DNA of 45,085 bases from an uncultured Clostridia bacterium (GCA_947628825.1 CANRBH010000007.1:1-45085), one strand, 5' to 3'; counted from the stretch's first letter, positions 15,693-25,009 are shown. Translations and numbers: made by a program. The notes: a model not told the origin generated them from the letters alone.

Positions 15693-15721
15693 AATTATTT
15701 CCAATTTTTAGTCTTATATAC
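15693..15721 (-). promoter_or_regulatory. sigma-F-like promoter of spoIIQ
   Basis: GTATA (15721-15717) and GGAAATAATT (15702-15693) with 14 bases between, close to the sigma-F pattern GYATA then GGNNANANTR. spoIIQ is a known sigma-F target. Confidence 0.5.
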
Positions 15722-15750
15722 ATTTATTACATTTTTAATTTGTTTTAAAT

Positions 15751-15779
15751 TTGTAATTTACATAATATTGTGGTATAAT
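15751..15779 (+). promoter_or_regulatory. promoter of the DEVH helicase gene
   Basis: TTGTAA and TATAAT with a 17-base spacer ending in TGG. The PhoH gene at 34.4 kb has TTGTAT, 17 bases ending in TGG, and TATAAT. Confidence 0.75.
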
Positions 15780-15840
15780 ATTATTTAGTACATTGAAAAT
15801 CTTAGAAAAAATTTCAATTTCAAATTGGAGGTATCATCTT

Positions 15841-18495
15841 ATGTATTTACCCATTGAAAAATTTAAGGATATAATAGTTAAGGCTGTTAAAAGCAAGGCC
15901 TTTACGATTATATCTGGAGAAACCGGCTCCGGCAAATCGACACAAGTTCCTAAGTATCTATCCGAAGTTTTTAGTCAGGTCATCGTCACTGAACCTCGGA
16001 TTATGGCTGCAAAAACACTTGCTATGCGGGTATCTGAGGAAATGGGTTTAACACTTGGAAATGAGGTTGGTTATAATACTGCCTATGACAAGTGCTATTC
16101 TCAAAACAGCAAAATCCTTTTCTGCACTGATGGGCTTCAGCTTGTCAGAACTATCTTTGGAAGCAACAATCAAGAGTCAAAAGTTCTTATTATTGATGAA
16201 GTTCATGAGTGGAATTTAAACATGGAAGTTCTTATTGCATGGTGCAAATTCATGTATCAAAAATGGAACACTAAGGTTGTCATTATGAGTGCTACCATGG
16301 ATACTCAGGACCTTGCTACGTATTTTGGTGAAGATACTGCTGTAGTTGAAGTCCCTGGCACTTTGTATGATGTAAAGTTTGAAACAAAACCTAAGGATGA
16401 TTTGATTAGCACTATCAAAGAAAAAGCACTTGAACTTAAGAACATCCTTGTTTTCGTTCCTGGTAAAAAAGAGATTAGCGACACCATCAAAAAATTAAAA
16501 GATGAAGAATTAGATCAGCTTTGCAATATCTTTTCCCTTCATGGTGAAATGGGCTGGGAAGATCAAAAGAAATGTTTCGAGTCATATAACAAGCCTAAAA
16601 TTATCGTTTCTACTAATGTAGCTCAGACATCTCTTACTATTCCTGACATTGATGTTGTTGTTGATACTGGACTTGCAAAAATAACTAAAGTTATTGATGG
16701 TATCCAAGGTCTTTATCTGGTTGACATTAGCAAGGCTGACATTAAACAGCGTATGGGTCGTGCTGGTAGAACTAAAAATGGTGAATATTATCTCTGTTCT
16801 AACGTTTCAATGGATTTTCGTTATGAATATCCAGTTCCGGAAATTCAAAGAAGTATCTTGGACCGTGTTGTACTGCAACTTGCTGATATTGGCTTAGATG
16901 CTGAAAATCTTGAGTTCTATCATCAGCCTAGCATTGACAAAATTATGTCTGCTAAAAAAGAACTTATCACTCTTGGTGCAACAAACTCTGACAATACCGT
17001 AACTGAAATTGGTCATAAAATGGTTAAAATTCCGGTTTCTGTTCAGGCTTCTCGCATGATTGTTGAAGCCGAAAAATACGGTGTTACTGAGCAAGTTATC
17101 ATCATTGCAGCTATTTTGGAAATGGGCAGTCTTCTTGGAAAAAGACGTCTTGAAAATGGAGAAGAAATTACATCAGAGTATAGTGATTTTACAGATGAAG
17201 GAAAAAGCGACCTTTTAGCTGAACTTGATGTCTGGAATTATCTTGCAAAGTTAGGTTATGTTGATTTTGATAAGTATTGTATTAACAAGCAAGTGTTTTT
17301 CAAGGTAAAAGAACATATTAAAAGACTTCATGAAGCAGTTTCTAATATCGTTGAAATTTCTAGTGGAACTGACCGAATGGCAATTCTTAAGTCCTGTCTT
17401 CATGGACTGGTATCCCATATTTACTATGAATCTTATCGCGGAGTATCTAATAAAAATGAAGGAATAAAATATATCAACAAAAAAAGCTGCTTTAGAGTTA
17501 TTCCTTATGCTTATTTGCTAATTGGTATTCCGCAGACTATCCAATACGTTAACCGCCGGTTTGGTGGCTTAAGCGAGATGAATATCGTAAAGTTTGGTAG
17601 TGTTGTTCCTGTAGAAATGGTTAAAGAATTGCTTCCTGGTTCTGTTCAAAAAGTAGAAGAACTTAGCTATGATGAGTATGAAGATGCTGTTAGAGTGGAA
17701 ATCGACTATATCTTTGATAATAGAAGTATTAAAACAGAGTATCGTTATGAGCATGAGCATCCTGAATATAGCAGATTAAAAGATGAATATGAAGCTCCTC
17801 ATAGTTATAGTCCTTATATTAAACGTCATCAAGATCACTTAAATTTTGACGGAAAAGAATATGAAGTCCATTACAGTTTTGATTCTATTCCCTATATTTG
17901 CCTTGATGTTGATACTATCTTCACTACTACTGAAAATACTGCTTATCTGAAAAATGGAACTCAAGTACAATTTTCTTGTTTTATGGATAAAGGCTTTACG
18001 ATTAACGAACTTAAAAACAGCTTAATTCGTAAATCCTTTTCTAGCAGTATCGATTTTGAAAAAAGGCACTATAGCAATATCAACATCACTGGTGTGCAAA
18101 GTATTCTTGATAACAAGAATCTTCTGGGTAAAGTAGAGATTAAGGTTTATGAGAAGTACGGTGTTGAGCCCAGAATTCTATATGGATGTATTTGCCTTAA
18201 GAAAAACACTGTTCACTTTGCATTAGTTGAAGATGAAAAAGATGCAAGTGAAAACACCTCTGAAGCCTTCCAATTCTTGTTCATGAAGGAAATCGAGCAA
18301 AAATATGGCAACAATAAGTTTAGTCATTTGCCCGGTAAAAAGAAAAAAGTCCTTACCCCTGCTGAACAAGATGCGAAATTGGAATTTGACTCTCTTGTAA
18401 GAGAACTGCTACCTGACCTTACAGTTGACAACTATAGCGAGACTATGGAATTTCTTGATGTATGTTATCAAGAAGCTATGGAAAAAACTGCATAA
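15841..18495 (+). CDS. HrpA-like DEVH-box ATP-dependent helicase, composition unlike its neighbours
   Basis: An 884-residue superfamily 2 helicase. Motif I GETGSGKST is near residue 26, motif II DEVH near 118, motif III SAT near 150, then TNVAQTSLTIPDI and QRMGRAGR near 305. The last 300 residues are not a domain I recognise. I use ATG 15841 (GGAGG nine bases upstream), not the track's TTG. Codon use is visibly richer in C and G (ATC, AAC, CTT, GGC) than flanking genes, and the terminator is GC-rich. It sits alone on the plus strand between spoIIQ and spoIID, which are usually neighbours, so it is probably an acquired insertion. Substrate unknown; RNA is likely for this family. Confidence 0.88.
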   Translation: MYLPIEKFKDIIVKAVKSKAFTIISGETGSGKSTQVPKYLSEVFSQVIVTEPRIMAAKTLAMRVSEEMGLTLGNEVGYNTAYDKCYSQNSKILFCTDGLQLVRTIFGSNNQESKVLIIDEVHEWNLNMEVLIAWCKFMYQKWNTKVVIMSATMDTQDLATYFGEDTAVVEVPGTLYDVKFETKPKDDLISTIKEKALELKNILVFVPGKKEISDTIKKLKDEELDQLCNIFSLHGEMGWEDQKKCFESYNKPKIIVSTNVAQTSLTIPDIDVVVDTGLAKITKVIDGIQGLYLVDISKADIKQRMGRAGRTKNGEYYLCSNVSMDFRYEYPVPEIQRSILDRVVLQLADIGLDAENLEFYHQPSIDKIMSAKKELITLGATNSDNTVTEIGHKMVKIPVSVQASRMIVEAEKYGVTEQVIIIAAILEMGSLLGKRRLENGEEITSEYSDFTDEGKSDLLAELDVWNYLAKLGYVDFDKYCINKQVFFKVKEHIKRLHEAVSNIVEISSGTDRMAILKSCLHGLVSHIYYESYRGVSNKNEGIKYINKKSCFRVIPYAYLLIGIPQTIQYVNRRFGGLSEMNIVKFGSVVPVEMVKELLPGSVQKVEELSYDEYEDAVRVEIDYIFDNRSIKTEYRYEHEHPEYSRLKDEYEAPHSYSPYIKRHQDHLNFDGKEYEVHYSFDSIPYICLDVDTIFTTTENTAYLKNGTQVQFSCFMDKGFTINELKNSLIRKSFSSSIDFEKRHYSNINITGVQSILDNKNLLGKVEIKVYEKYGVEPRILYGCICLKKNTVHFALVEDEKDASENTSEAFQFLFMKEIEQKYGNNKFSHLPGKKKKVLTPAEQDAKLEFDSLVRELLPDLTVDNYSETMEFLDVCYQEAMEKTA

Positions 18496-18513
18496 GGTAA
18501 AAGTAGCAAATCT

Positions 18514-18553
18514 AAGACATCCCGAGGGCAAGTGCCCTTGGGATGTCTTCTTA
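18514..18553 (+). terminator. GC-rich terminator of the helicase gene
   Basis: AAGACATCCC/GGGATGTCTT continued by AGGGCA/TGCCCT, about 17 bp with one wobble, then CTTCTTATC. Much more GC-rich than other terminators here. Confidence 0.85.
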
Positions 18554-18617
18554 TCAAACATAATATTTTATACTAAATCGAAGATGCTAATTTAGCTATT
18601 ATAGCATCAGTTAAAAT

Positions 18618-19634
18618 TTATAAATTTACAATTTCTACTCCTGTATAGAAGTGTTTTATTATTTCTTCATAATTACTTCCTTGTTTTGCCATACTATCTG
18701 CACCAGTTTGGCTCATACCAACTCCATGCCCATATCCTATGACATTAAATTTAATATTATCTCCCTCAAAGTTAAATGTAAAGTTTGTAGATCTTAGTCC
18801 TAAAGTTGTTCTTACTTCTACTCCTGATAGATTTAAGTTTCCAACTTTAAGAGTTTTTACTCTATTTGATTCTGTATAATCTACTATCTCGATGCAATTT
18901 TCTTGGTTAAAATCTATGTTCAAATCTTGGTGCTTTTCTAATATCTTATTTTTAAATTCTTCTTTAGATAATACTACCTCTGAGCTATATTGTGAGTATG
19001 CATCTTCTCCAGATGTTTCAACTGGTTGCAAATATGGATAATTTGTTCCTCCCCAAACTCCTGCTGGAGTTTCTGTTATTCCTCCACTATTTGAATGGAA
19101 AAATGCATCAATAACTTCTCCATCATATGTAATTACTTTTCCTTTTGTTGAATAAACTGCTTTTTCTATTTTACTCCAGTTTTCCTCTCTTACGTCTTCT
19201 TCCCATCTTGCTAATCTATTCTCCTTTGTAATCCAAGCCTGGCAGCAATTTGAATCATCACATATGTCCGCTTCTTCATGTTTTTTACTATTCTTTATCA
19301 TATATAAAGTATAAGTTCTTGCAACAACTGCTTGTGCGTTTAGTGCTTCTTGTTCAAATGTAGCAGGCATTTCACCCGAAACAACACCCAACAAATAATC
19401 ATCTAAACTTATCTCTTCTACCCAATTATCATTTTTATGCAATAACTTGATTGTAGAAAATTCTTTATAATCATACTTATCTTTATTTAATTCGCTATTT
19501 TCTTGTCCTTCTGTTGTATTTTGTATAGTTTCAGCTTCTAGACTACTTGTTTGTATAAATTTTTGTGAAAAGACTGCTGGTATAAAAAATATTAGCAGTA
19601 ACAAAATTATAAACAATAATATTATTTTTCTCAT
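18618..19634 (-). CDS. spoIID: stage II sporulation protein D (SpoIID)
   Basis: A 338-residue membrane-anchored lytic transglycosylase that cleaves denuded glycan strands during engulfment, with SpoIIM and SpoIIP. An N-terminal membrane helix (IILLFIILLLLIFFIPAVF) precedes the SpoIID domain, with LDDYLLGVVSGEMPATFEQEALNAQAVVARTY (in part: GVVSGEMPATFEQEALNAQ) including the catalytic Glu, FHSNSGGITE and GYGHGVGMSQTGA. Its ATG follows the sigF stop codon with no gap, so it is translationally coupled to sigF. That is unusual for a protein expected under mother-cell sigma-E control. Confidence 0.95.
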   Translation of the reverse strand: MRKIILLFIILLLLIFFIPAVFSQKFIQTSSLEAETIQNTTEGQENSELNKDKYDYKEFSTIKLLHKNDNWVEEISLDDYLLGVVSGEMPATFEQEALNAQAVVARTYTLYMIKNSKKHEEADICDDSNCCQAWITKENRLARWEEDVREENWSKIEKAVYSTKGKVITYDGEVIDAFFHSNSGGITETPAGVWGGTNYPYLQPVETSGEDAYSQYSSEVVLSKEEFKNKILEKHQDLNIDFNQENCIEIVDYTESNRVKTLKVGNLNLSGVEVRTTLGLRSTNFTFNFEGDNIKFNVIGYGHGVGMSQTGADSMAKQGSNYEEIIKHFYTGVEIVNL

Positions 19635-20336
19635 TTATGCCTCTTTTAACTCTTTACTTAAGTTTTCTAAAACTCTTTTTTCTATTCTAGATACTTGAAC
19701 TTGACTGATTCCAATAATATCCGCTACCTTCTTTTGTGTTTGGCATTTGTAATATCTTAAAAAAATAATTTTCTTTTCTCTTGGTTCTAAGTTATTTATA
19801 CATTGTTTAAGTGCTAATTTATTTACAATTATTTCTTCATTATTTTCTTTAGAACTTAGTTTATCTATTAGAGGAATCTCATCATCATCTGATTTATCAT
19901 CTAATGATTTTATACAATTTTCACTGTCTAAAGCTAATGCTATCTCTTCTTTATCAACTTTTAATTTTTTTGCTAAATCTTCTATTGATATATTTGGATT
20001 ACTTTTTTGTTCTAAAGTAACTTTACTATAAAGTTCTTTAATCTGTCTTGATATTTTTATTGGTCCATTATCTCTTAGAAATCTTTTTATTTCACCTATT
20101 ATGTAAGTCACTGCAAAAGTTGATAGCATTACATTATATGAAAAGTCAAATTTTTGAACAGCTTTAATAAAACCTATTGCTCCTATCTGATAAATATCAT
20201 CAAACTCATAACCTCTATTTTCAAATCTTCTAGCTATATTTATAATAAGCCCCTTATTTTCTAGGACAAGTTCATTAAGCACATCTCGATTACCTTGTTG
20301 TGCTTCTAATATTTTTTTCTTTAGATTTTCTTCCAT
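19635..20336 (-). CDS. sigF: RNA polymerase sigma factor SigF (SpoIIAC)
   Basis: A 233-residue forespore sigma factor. Region 2 includes YEFDDIYQIGAIGFIKAVQKFD and FSYNVMLSTFAVTYIIGEIKRFLRDNG; region 3 has SIEDLAKKLKVDKEEI; region 4 ends with IIFLRYYKCQTQKKVADIIGISQVQVSRIEKRVL (in part: ISQVQVSRIEKRVL). Position settles SigF over SigG: it is third in spoIIAA-spoIIAB-sigF. It starts 18 bases after spoIIAB with a GGAGAGAG site. Confidence 0.95.
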   Translation of the reverse strand: MEENLKKKILEAQQGNRDVLNELVLENKGLIINIARRFENRGYEFDDIYQIGAIGFIKAVQKFDFSYNVMLSTFAVTYIIGEIKRFLRDNGPIKISRQIKELYSKVTLEQKSNPNISIEDLAKKLKVDKEEIALALDSENCIKSLDDKSDDDEIPLIDKLSSKENNEEIIVNKLALKQCINNLEPREKKIIFLRYYKCQTQKKVADIIGISQVQVSRIEKRVLENLSKELKEA

Positions 20337-20354
20337 GAAGCTCTCTCCTATATT

Positions 20355-20837
20355 TTATGCTTCTAAAACATTTTTAATATCATTTTCAACATTTTCCTCT
20401 TCAGTCTTAGGACTTATTTTTTTCTTCATACATACCTTTGTACCAAATCCTATTGCTGATTCTACTTTTATTTCATCCATAAAACTTTCCATAATTGTAA
20501 AGCCCATTCCAGACCTTTCTAAATCAGGTTTAGATGTATACAATGGTTTCATTGCCATTTCAACATCTTCTATTCCCTTACCATTGTCTGAAATTTCAAT
20601 TTGAACAGTATCTATGTATATCTTGGCTTCAATTTTAACTATGCCATTTTCATCATCGTATCCATGAATTATGCTATTTGTAACAGCTTCTGATACTGCT
20701 GTCTTTATATCTGATAACTCATCAATAGTTGGGTCTAATTGCGATACAAATGCAGCAACTGCTATTCTAGCAAAAGCTTCATTGCACGTTTTACTTGAAA
20801 ATTCTAACTTCATTTCATTATCATATAATCCCTTCAT
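20355..20837 (-). CDS. spoIIAB: anti-sigma F factor and serine kinase SpoIIAB
   Basis: A 160-residue GHKL-fold kinase that holds sigma-F inactive and phosphorylates SpoIIAA. The N box ([18 protein letters not shown]), the G1 box [11 protein letters not shown] and the G2 box RSGMGFTIM are present. The ORF track starts too early; the ATG at 20837 has AGGAGG nine bases upstream inside the end of spoIIAA, giving a 17-base overlap and coupling. A later ATG (20813, MKLEFSS) is also possible. The C-terminus is extended by about 18 acidic residues. Confidence 0.95.
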   Translation of the reverse strand: MKGLYDNEMKLEFSSKTCNEAFARIAVAAFVSQLDPTIDELSDIKTAVSEAVTNSIIHGYDDENGIVKIEAKIYIDTVQIEISDNGKGIEDVEMAMKPLYTSKPDLERSGMGFTIMESFMDEIKVESAIGFGTKVCMKKKISPKTEEENVENDIKNVLEA

Positions 20838-21168
20838 TTTCTTCTTCCTCCTTATCAATATCTTCTTTGATTGTGATTATTCTTGATACTCCACTCATAT
20901 CAAATATTTTTTTCATTCTTTTGTTTACATTGATTATTTCAAAATTTCCTCCTAGCATTTTTACTAACTTAAATCTTCCAAGAACCATTCCTATTGCTGA
21001 ACTATCCATGAATTCAATTCCACTAAAATCAAATATTACTTTTTTAGGACTATAAATTTCAATGTCATTATCAATCTTTCTCCTAATCTTATCTGCAGTG
21101 TGTTGGTCAATTTCTTCTGTTACTCTAATAATCAATTTTCTATTTTCTTTTGAATATTCTGAAATCAT
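20821..21168 (-). CDS. spoIIAA: anti-anti-sigma factor SpoIIAA
   Basis: A 115-residue STAS-domain protein that releases sigma-F from SpoIIAB when unphosphorylated. The phosphorylated serine lies in [21 protein letters not shown] use the ATG at 21168, preceded by AAAGGAGGAAAAA; the ORF track's extra 34 codons run through the promoter region. First gene of spoIIAA-spoIIAB-sigF-spoIID. Confidence 0.95.
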   Translation of the reverse strand: MISEYSKENRKLIIRVTEEIDQHTADKIRRKIDNDIEIYSPKKVIFDFSGIEFMDSSAIGMVLGRFKLVKMLGGNFEIINVNKRMKKIFDMSGVSRIITIKEDIDKEEEENEGII

Positions 21169-21187
21169 TTTTTCCTCCTTTGCGCAA

Positions 21188-21269
21188 AAAAATAAACTAT
21201 AAATATTATAGTTTATTTTTCCATATATTGCCATAAGAAGTTTTGTCGTTTTATTAGAACTTTTCGACA
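21188..21269 (-). promoter_or_regulatory. spoIIA control region: Spo0A boxes and a perfect 14-bp hairpin
   Basis: TTCGACA (21263-21269) is a perfect 0A box and TGTCGTT (21244-21250) a 5/7 match. Nearer the gene, a perfect 14-bp inverted repeat AAAAATAAACTATA/TATAGTTTATTTTT (21188-21220) has a T run on the minus strand and could end valS transcripts. The same hairpin contains TATAAT (21210-21205), which would place the 0A boxes near -46 and -65, as in Spo0A-activated promoters. No clear sigma-H promoter, the Bacillus arrangement, was seen. Confidence 0.55.
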
Positions 21270-21287
21270 TTTTTCTTATTCATTTTG

Positions 21288-23714
21288 TTATTTGTTATTA
21301 TTTTCTTCTAAATTAAGTTCTATTTTGTAAATTTCATAACCTTTATCAACTACTTTCATGTCTAAATTTTCTATGAATAATGTTGCTTTAAAGTCTTTTA
21401 TAGATTTTTCAATAGCATCTTTTAAATTTTCATTTACTCCTAGATTTAAGTTTTTAATTGGAGTTTTTAATGAAACATTGTTATTTGTTTTTTCGCCTCT
21501 TGCTTGGCTTATTATCTCAACCATTTGATCTCCGTATTTTACTTCATTGTCAAACTTAAACTCTAATGGTTTTATTTCTGTTAAGTGTATTGATTTGCTT
21601 GTATGATATAGTTCTTGGAATATTTCTTCTGTAATAAATGGGAAGAATATACTAAAGTCTTGTAATAATTTATAAAGTAATGTGTAAACAGTTTTTTGTC
21701 CGCTATATCTTGCTTTATCTCCAAATTCTTCTGGTCTATATAATCTGTGTTTTACTATTTCAATATAATTATCGCAAAACTCCCAGAAAAATTTTTCTAA
21801 TATATTTAATGCTAATCCAACTTCATATTCATCTAAGTATCCTAGGAATTGTTTTTCCATATCTTGAAAACGACCTAAAATCCACTTGTCTACGTATTCA
21901 TAATCATTAAATTCTTTATCTTCATAATCTGCTAAATGCATTTCAATAAATTTAGCAACATTCCAAATTTTATTTATTAGCTTCTTTCCACGAAGAAGAG
22001 TTTCTTCACTAAATACTATATCTGTACCTAGTCTTCCAGTTCCAGCCCAGTATCTAATAACATCTGCTGAATATTGCTTAATTAAATCTATTGGTTCAAC
22101 CTTACTATTTCCTTTACTCTTGCTTATTTTTTCACCTTTGCTAGCCATAACAAATCCTGAAATCATTACATTGTCCCATGGTCTTTGTCCAAAGTGATAA
22201 AAACTTTTTACTATTGTATAGAAATCCCATGTTCTAATAATCTCACTAGCATTAGTTCTTAAGCTCATTGGTTTTAATATATCTTCATAGTTTTCTTTTT
22301 CACCATATCTCATATTTATAAGTGGGGTTACTGAAGATGTTGCCCATGTATCCATTATATCTACTTCTGGTACAAATTCTGCACAACCACATTTTGGGCA
22401 CTTATCTACCTTAGGACTATCTACTAATGGATTTACTGGTAAGTCTTCTTTTCTTGCAAATACAGGCTCTCCACATTCTTTACAATACCATACTGGGAAT
22501 GGAACACCAAAATATCTTTGTCTTGATATACACCAATCCCAAGCTATGTTGTTAACCCATTCATCATATCTAGCATGCATATGAGCAGGATGCCATTTGA
22601 TTTCATTTCCTATTTTTAAGAAATCTTCTTTATGGTTCATCAAGTCTATAAACCATTGTTTTATTACAGTATATTCTACCTCTCTGCCACATCTTTCATG
22701 TGTTTGTACTTCATGCTCTAATTCTTCTATTTTAACTACATATCCACCAGCTTGTAAGTCTTCTATAATCTTAGCTCTTGCTTCTTTTATTTTTAAACCA
22801 CCATAGTTTGGCACTTTTTCATCAATTCTACCATCAGATGTAAATATATATTTTAGTGGAAGATTATATTTTTTCCACCATTCAATATCTGTTTGGTCTC
22901 CAAAAGTACAGCACATAACAGCACCTGTACCTTTATCTACTGCAACTTTTGAATCTCCCATAATTGGAACTTCTACATCTATTACTGGAATATGTGCAGT
23001 TTTTCCTATTAAATGATTGTGCTTTTCATCTTCTGGGTTAACAAATACACTTACAATAGCAGGCAATAGTTCTGGTCTTGTTGTAGCTATTGTAAATTCT
23101 TCATTATCCTCTACTGTTTTAAAGTTTATGTAATTAAAAGTTGTTTTAATTGTTTTTGTTTCAAGCTCTGCTTGTGCAATAGAAGTTCTACATTCATTGC
23201 ACCATAAAGCAGGACTTTCTTTATGATAACAGTGTCCTTTTTCAACTAAATCTAAAAATGATGTTTGGCTTATTTTAATTGTTGATGGTGCAACTGTTTT
23301 ATAATGAATATCCCAATCCGTACTTACTCCCATCTTGCTAAATAAGTCTTGGAATTCTTCTTCAAATTTATCTGTTGTTTCATAACATAATTTTGAAAAT
23401 TCTTCTCTTCCAATCTCATGAGCTCTTTTTCCTTGTTCTTTTTCAACAAATCTTTCACTTGGAAGTCCATTATCATCAAATCCAAATGGATAAAATATAT
23501 TATATCCTCTTAATCTTTTATATCTAGCAAGCATTTCTGTTTGAGAATAAGAAAAAATATGTCCTATATGAATCTTTCCATTTACAGTTGGTGGAGGTGT
23601 ATCTATAGAATATACCTTTCTTCCATCCTTTTTAAATTCATAGATTTTATTATCTTTCCAATAATTTAACCATTTTTCTTCTTTTTCACTTGCGTTATAC
23701 TTTTTATCTAACAT
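21288..23714 (-). CDS. valS: valyl-tRNA synthetase, archaeal-type
   Basis: An 808-residue class I ValRS that charges and proofreads tRNA-Val. The HIGH motif is HIGH near residue 47 and KMSKS is KISKS near 528. The N-terminal text DTPPPTVNGKIHIGHIFSYSQTE and FYPFGFDDNGLPSERF are of the archaeal/rickettsial type; ordinary bacterial ValRS has PPPNVTGxLHxGH and PGxDHAGIATQ. It also lacks the C-terminal coiled-coil arm of bacterial enzymes, explaining the short length. No T-box precedes it; it follows a small membrane gene by 25 bases in an apparent operon. Confidence 0.95.
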   Translation of the reverse strand: MLDKKYNASEKEEKWLNYWKDNKIYEFKKDGRKVYSIDTPPPTVNGKIHIGHIFSYSQTEMLARYKRLRGYNIFYPFGFDDNGLPSERFVEKEQGKRAHEIGREEFSKLCYETTDKFEEEFQDLFSKMGVSTDWDIHYKTVAPSTIKISQTSFLDLVEKGHCYHKESPALWCNECRTSIAQAELETKTIKTTFNYINFKTVEDNEEFTIATTRPELLPAIVSVFVNPEDEKHNHLIGKTAHIPVIDVEVPIMGDSKVAVDKGTGAVMCCTFGDQTDIEWWKKYNLPLKYIFTSDGRIDEKVPNYGGLKIKEARAKIIEDLQAGGYVVKIEELEHEVQTHERCGREVEYTVIKQWFIDLMNHKEDFLKIGNEIKWHPAHMHARYDEWVNNIAWDWCISRQRYFGVPFPVWYCKECGEPVFARKEDLPVNPLVDSPKVDKCPKCGCAEFVPEVDIMDTWATSSVTPLINMRYGEKENYEDILKPMSLRTNASEIIRTWDFYTIVKSFYHFGQRPWDNVMISGFVMASKGEKISKSKGNSKVEPIDLIKQYSADVIRYWAGTGRLGTDIVFSEETLLRGKKLINKIWNVAKFIEMHLADYEDKEFNDYEYVDKWILGRFQDMEKQFLGYLDEYEVGLALNILEKFFWEFCDNYIEIVKHRLYRPEEFGDKARYSGQKTVYTLLYKLLQDFSIFFPFITEEIFQELYHTSKSIHLTEIKPLEFKFDNEVKYGDQMVEIISQARGEKTNNNVSLKTPIKNLNLGVNENLKDAIEKSIKDFKATLFIENLDMKVVDKGYEIYKIELNLEENNNK

Positions 23715-23739
23715 TATATACCTCTTTCTAATTAGTTAA

Positions 23740-23916
23740 CTATTTTAAAATGCAAAAAATTATTCCACAAACTATACACAAAATTAGTCCTAAAATTTTA
23801 ATTATTTTTGCTACTTTATTTTTATCTGATGAACTAAAAAATTTATCACCAATTTTTCTTGCATCATAAATAGCCGTAACACTTATTGCAATTATTATCA
23901 ATAAAAATATTTTCAT
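23740..23916 (-). CDS. small two-helix membrane protein, unknown
   Basis: A 58-residue protein: a first membrane helix (MKIFLLIIIAISVTAIY), a short basic loop (DARKIGDKFFSSSDKNK) and a second helix (IIKILGLILCIVCGIIFCIL). I do not recognise it. I prefer the ATG at 23916, eight bases after AAGGA; the first ATG of the track overlaps that site. It lies between the epimerase-like gene and valS with gaps of 15 and 25 bases, so it is in their operon. Confidence 0.65.
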   Translation of the reverse strand: MKIFLLIIIAISVTAIYDARKIGDKFFSSSDKNKVAKIIKILGLILCIVCGIIFCILK

Positions 23917-23931
23917 ATTCAACATCCTTGT

Positions 23932-24804
23932 TTAACTAAAAAATTCTACACTAAACTTGTTTTCAAACTCTTCTCCTGGTGATAAAACTAGCATATCTGG
24001 CTTTTTTACAAATACTTCTGAGCTGTTAATCCTATCTGCCGTAGACATCCAAGGTTCTAAACATATAAATGGAGCTCCTGGTTTTGACCAGATTCCTAAG
24101 TATGGCCATCCACTAAAATCCATTGTAAGTATAGTCTTTTTCGTTCTTTTATTTTTTAAGCTTATAATTTTATTTTGAATACCTTTTACTATTATTGCAT
24201 CATTATCAAAAGTATGCTCATCTAATGATATTATTTTATCGTTTTCTAGAATATTTTTTGCATACTCTGTAACAACAAGTCCATCAATTAAATACAAGAA
24301 ATGCACTCTGGTTTCTTCTTCTTCAAATTCTAAATAGTAGTTTCCTTTTTTCAAATCATCTTGGTCAATCTTAAATGCTGGATGTGATCCTAATCCAAAA
24401 GGCATATTACTTGTTCCTGTATTTATTACTTTATAAATAAATATTAGCTTATTTTCTTCTTGTCTATATGTGTTATAAAGTTCAAATTCATAAGGATATC
24501 GTGCCATAGTATATTTATTGCTTTTTAGAACATAAGAATGAAAATTATCCAGCTTAGTAACAGGCTCATACTGCATATCTCTTGCAAATCCATGTTGCAT
24601 TATTTCAAAAGTTCTGCCATTTATCATTGTTTGATTTTTCTTTAGCTTTCCTACTATTGGAAATAATACTGGAGCATGTCTTTTCCAATAAACTTTTCCG
24701 TTTTCATCTCTTACATCTTCTCCTTGGTGGATTTTTTCAATTCCATCTAGTTTAAAACTTATTAGCTCACCACCAAAACTTCTTGTAGTCATAAGAGCTC
24801 CCAT
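23932..24804 (-). CDS. aldose 1-epimerase family protein (LacX-like)
   Basis: A 290-residue protein of the galactose mutarotase fold, nearest in appearance to the LacX/YeaD group. FGGELISFKLDGIE, WKRHAPVLFPIVGKLK, MQHGFARDMQYE (with the conserved His), FGLGSHPAFKI (second His) and a C-terminal FICLEPWMSTADR (catalytic Glu region) are visible. Substrate unknown; sugar or sugar phosphate anomers are likely. Start chosen at ATG 24804, preceded by AAAGGAAATGTC; the track's extra 11 codons lack a ribosome binding site. Confidence 0.88.
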   Translation of the reverse strand: MGALMTTRSFGGELISFKLDGIEKIHQGEDVRDENGKVYWKRHAPVLFPIVGKLKKNQTMINGRTFEIMQHGFARDMQYEPVTKLDNFHSYVLKSNKYTMARYPYEFELYNTYRQEENKLIFIYKVINTGTSNMPFGLGSHPAFKIDQDDLKKGNYYLEFEEEETRVHFLYLIDGLVVTEYAKNILENDKIISLDEHTFDNDAIIVKGIQNKIISLKNKRTKKTILTMDFSGWPYLGIWSKPGAPFICLEPWMSTADRINSSEVFVKKPDMLVLSPGEEFENKFSVEFFS

Positions 24805-24904
24805 GACATTTCCTTTCTTGCAAAAGGTACTTTGCAAAATTAAAATTTATGTCAATATTATATTATCTTTTAGGCAAAAAATCAATATTTTAAGGACAAA
24901 ATTT

Positions 24905-24940
24905 AACAACTGTCTGTAAATTTTATAGACAGTTGTTTTT
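24905..24940. terminator. terminator-like hairpin between greA and the epimerase gene
   Basis: AACAACTGTCT/AGACAGTTGTT, 11 bp. The better T run is on the plus strand, but it lies where greA transcripts would end on the minus strand. Confidence 0.65.
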
Positions 24941-25009
24941 ATTATCATTAAAAAATTAATCAATGATTATCTATGTTTTTAAAAAATCTAGATTTTGCAT
25001 ACTTATCTT

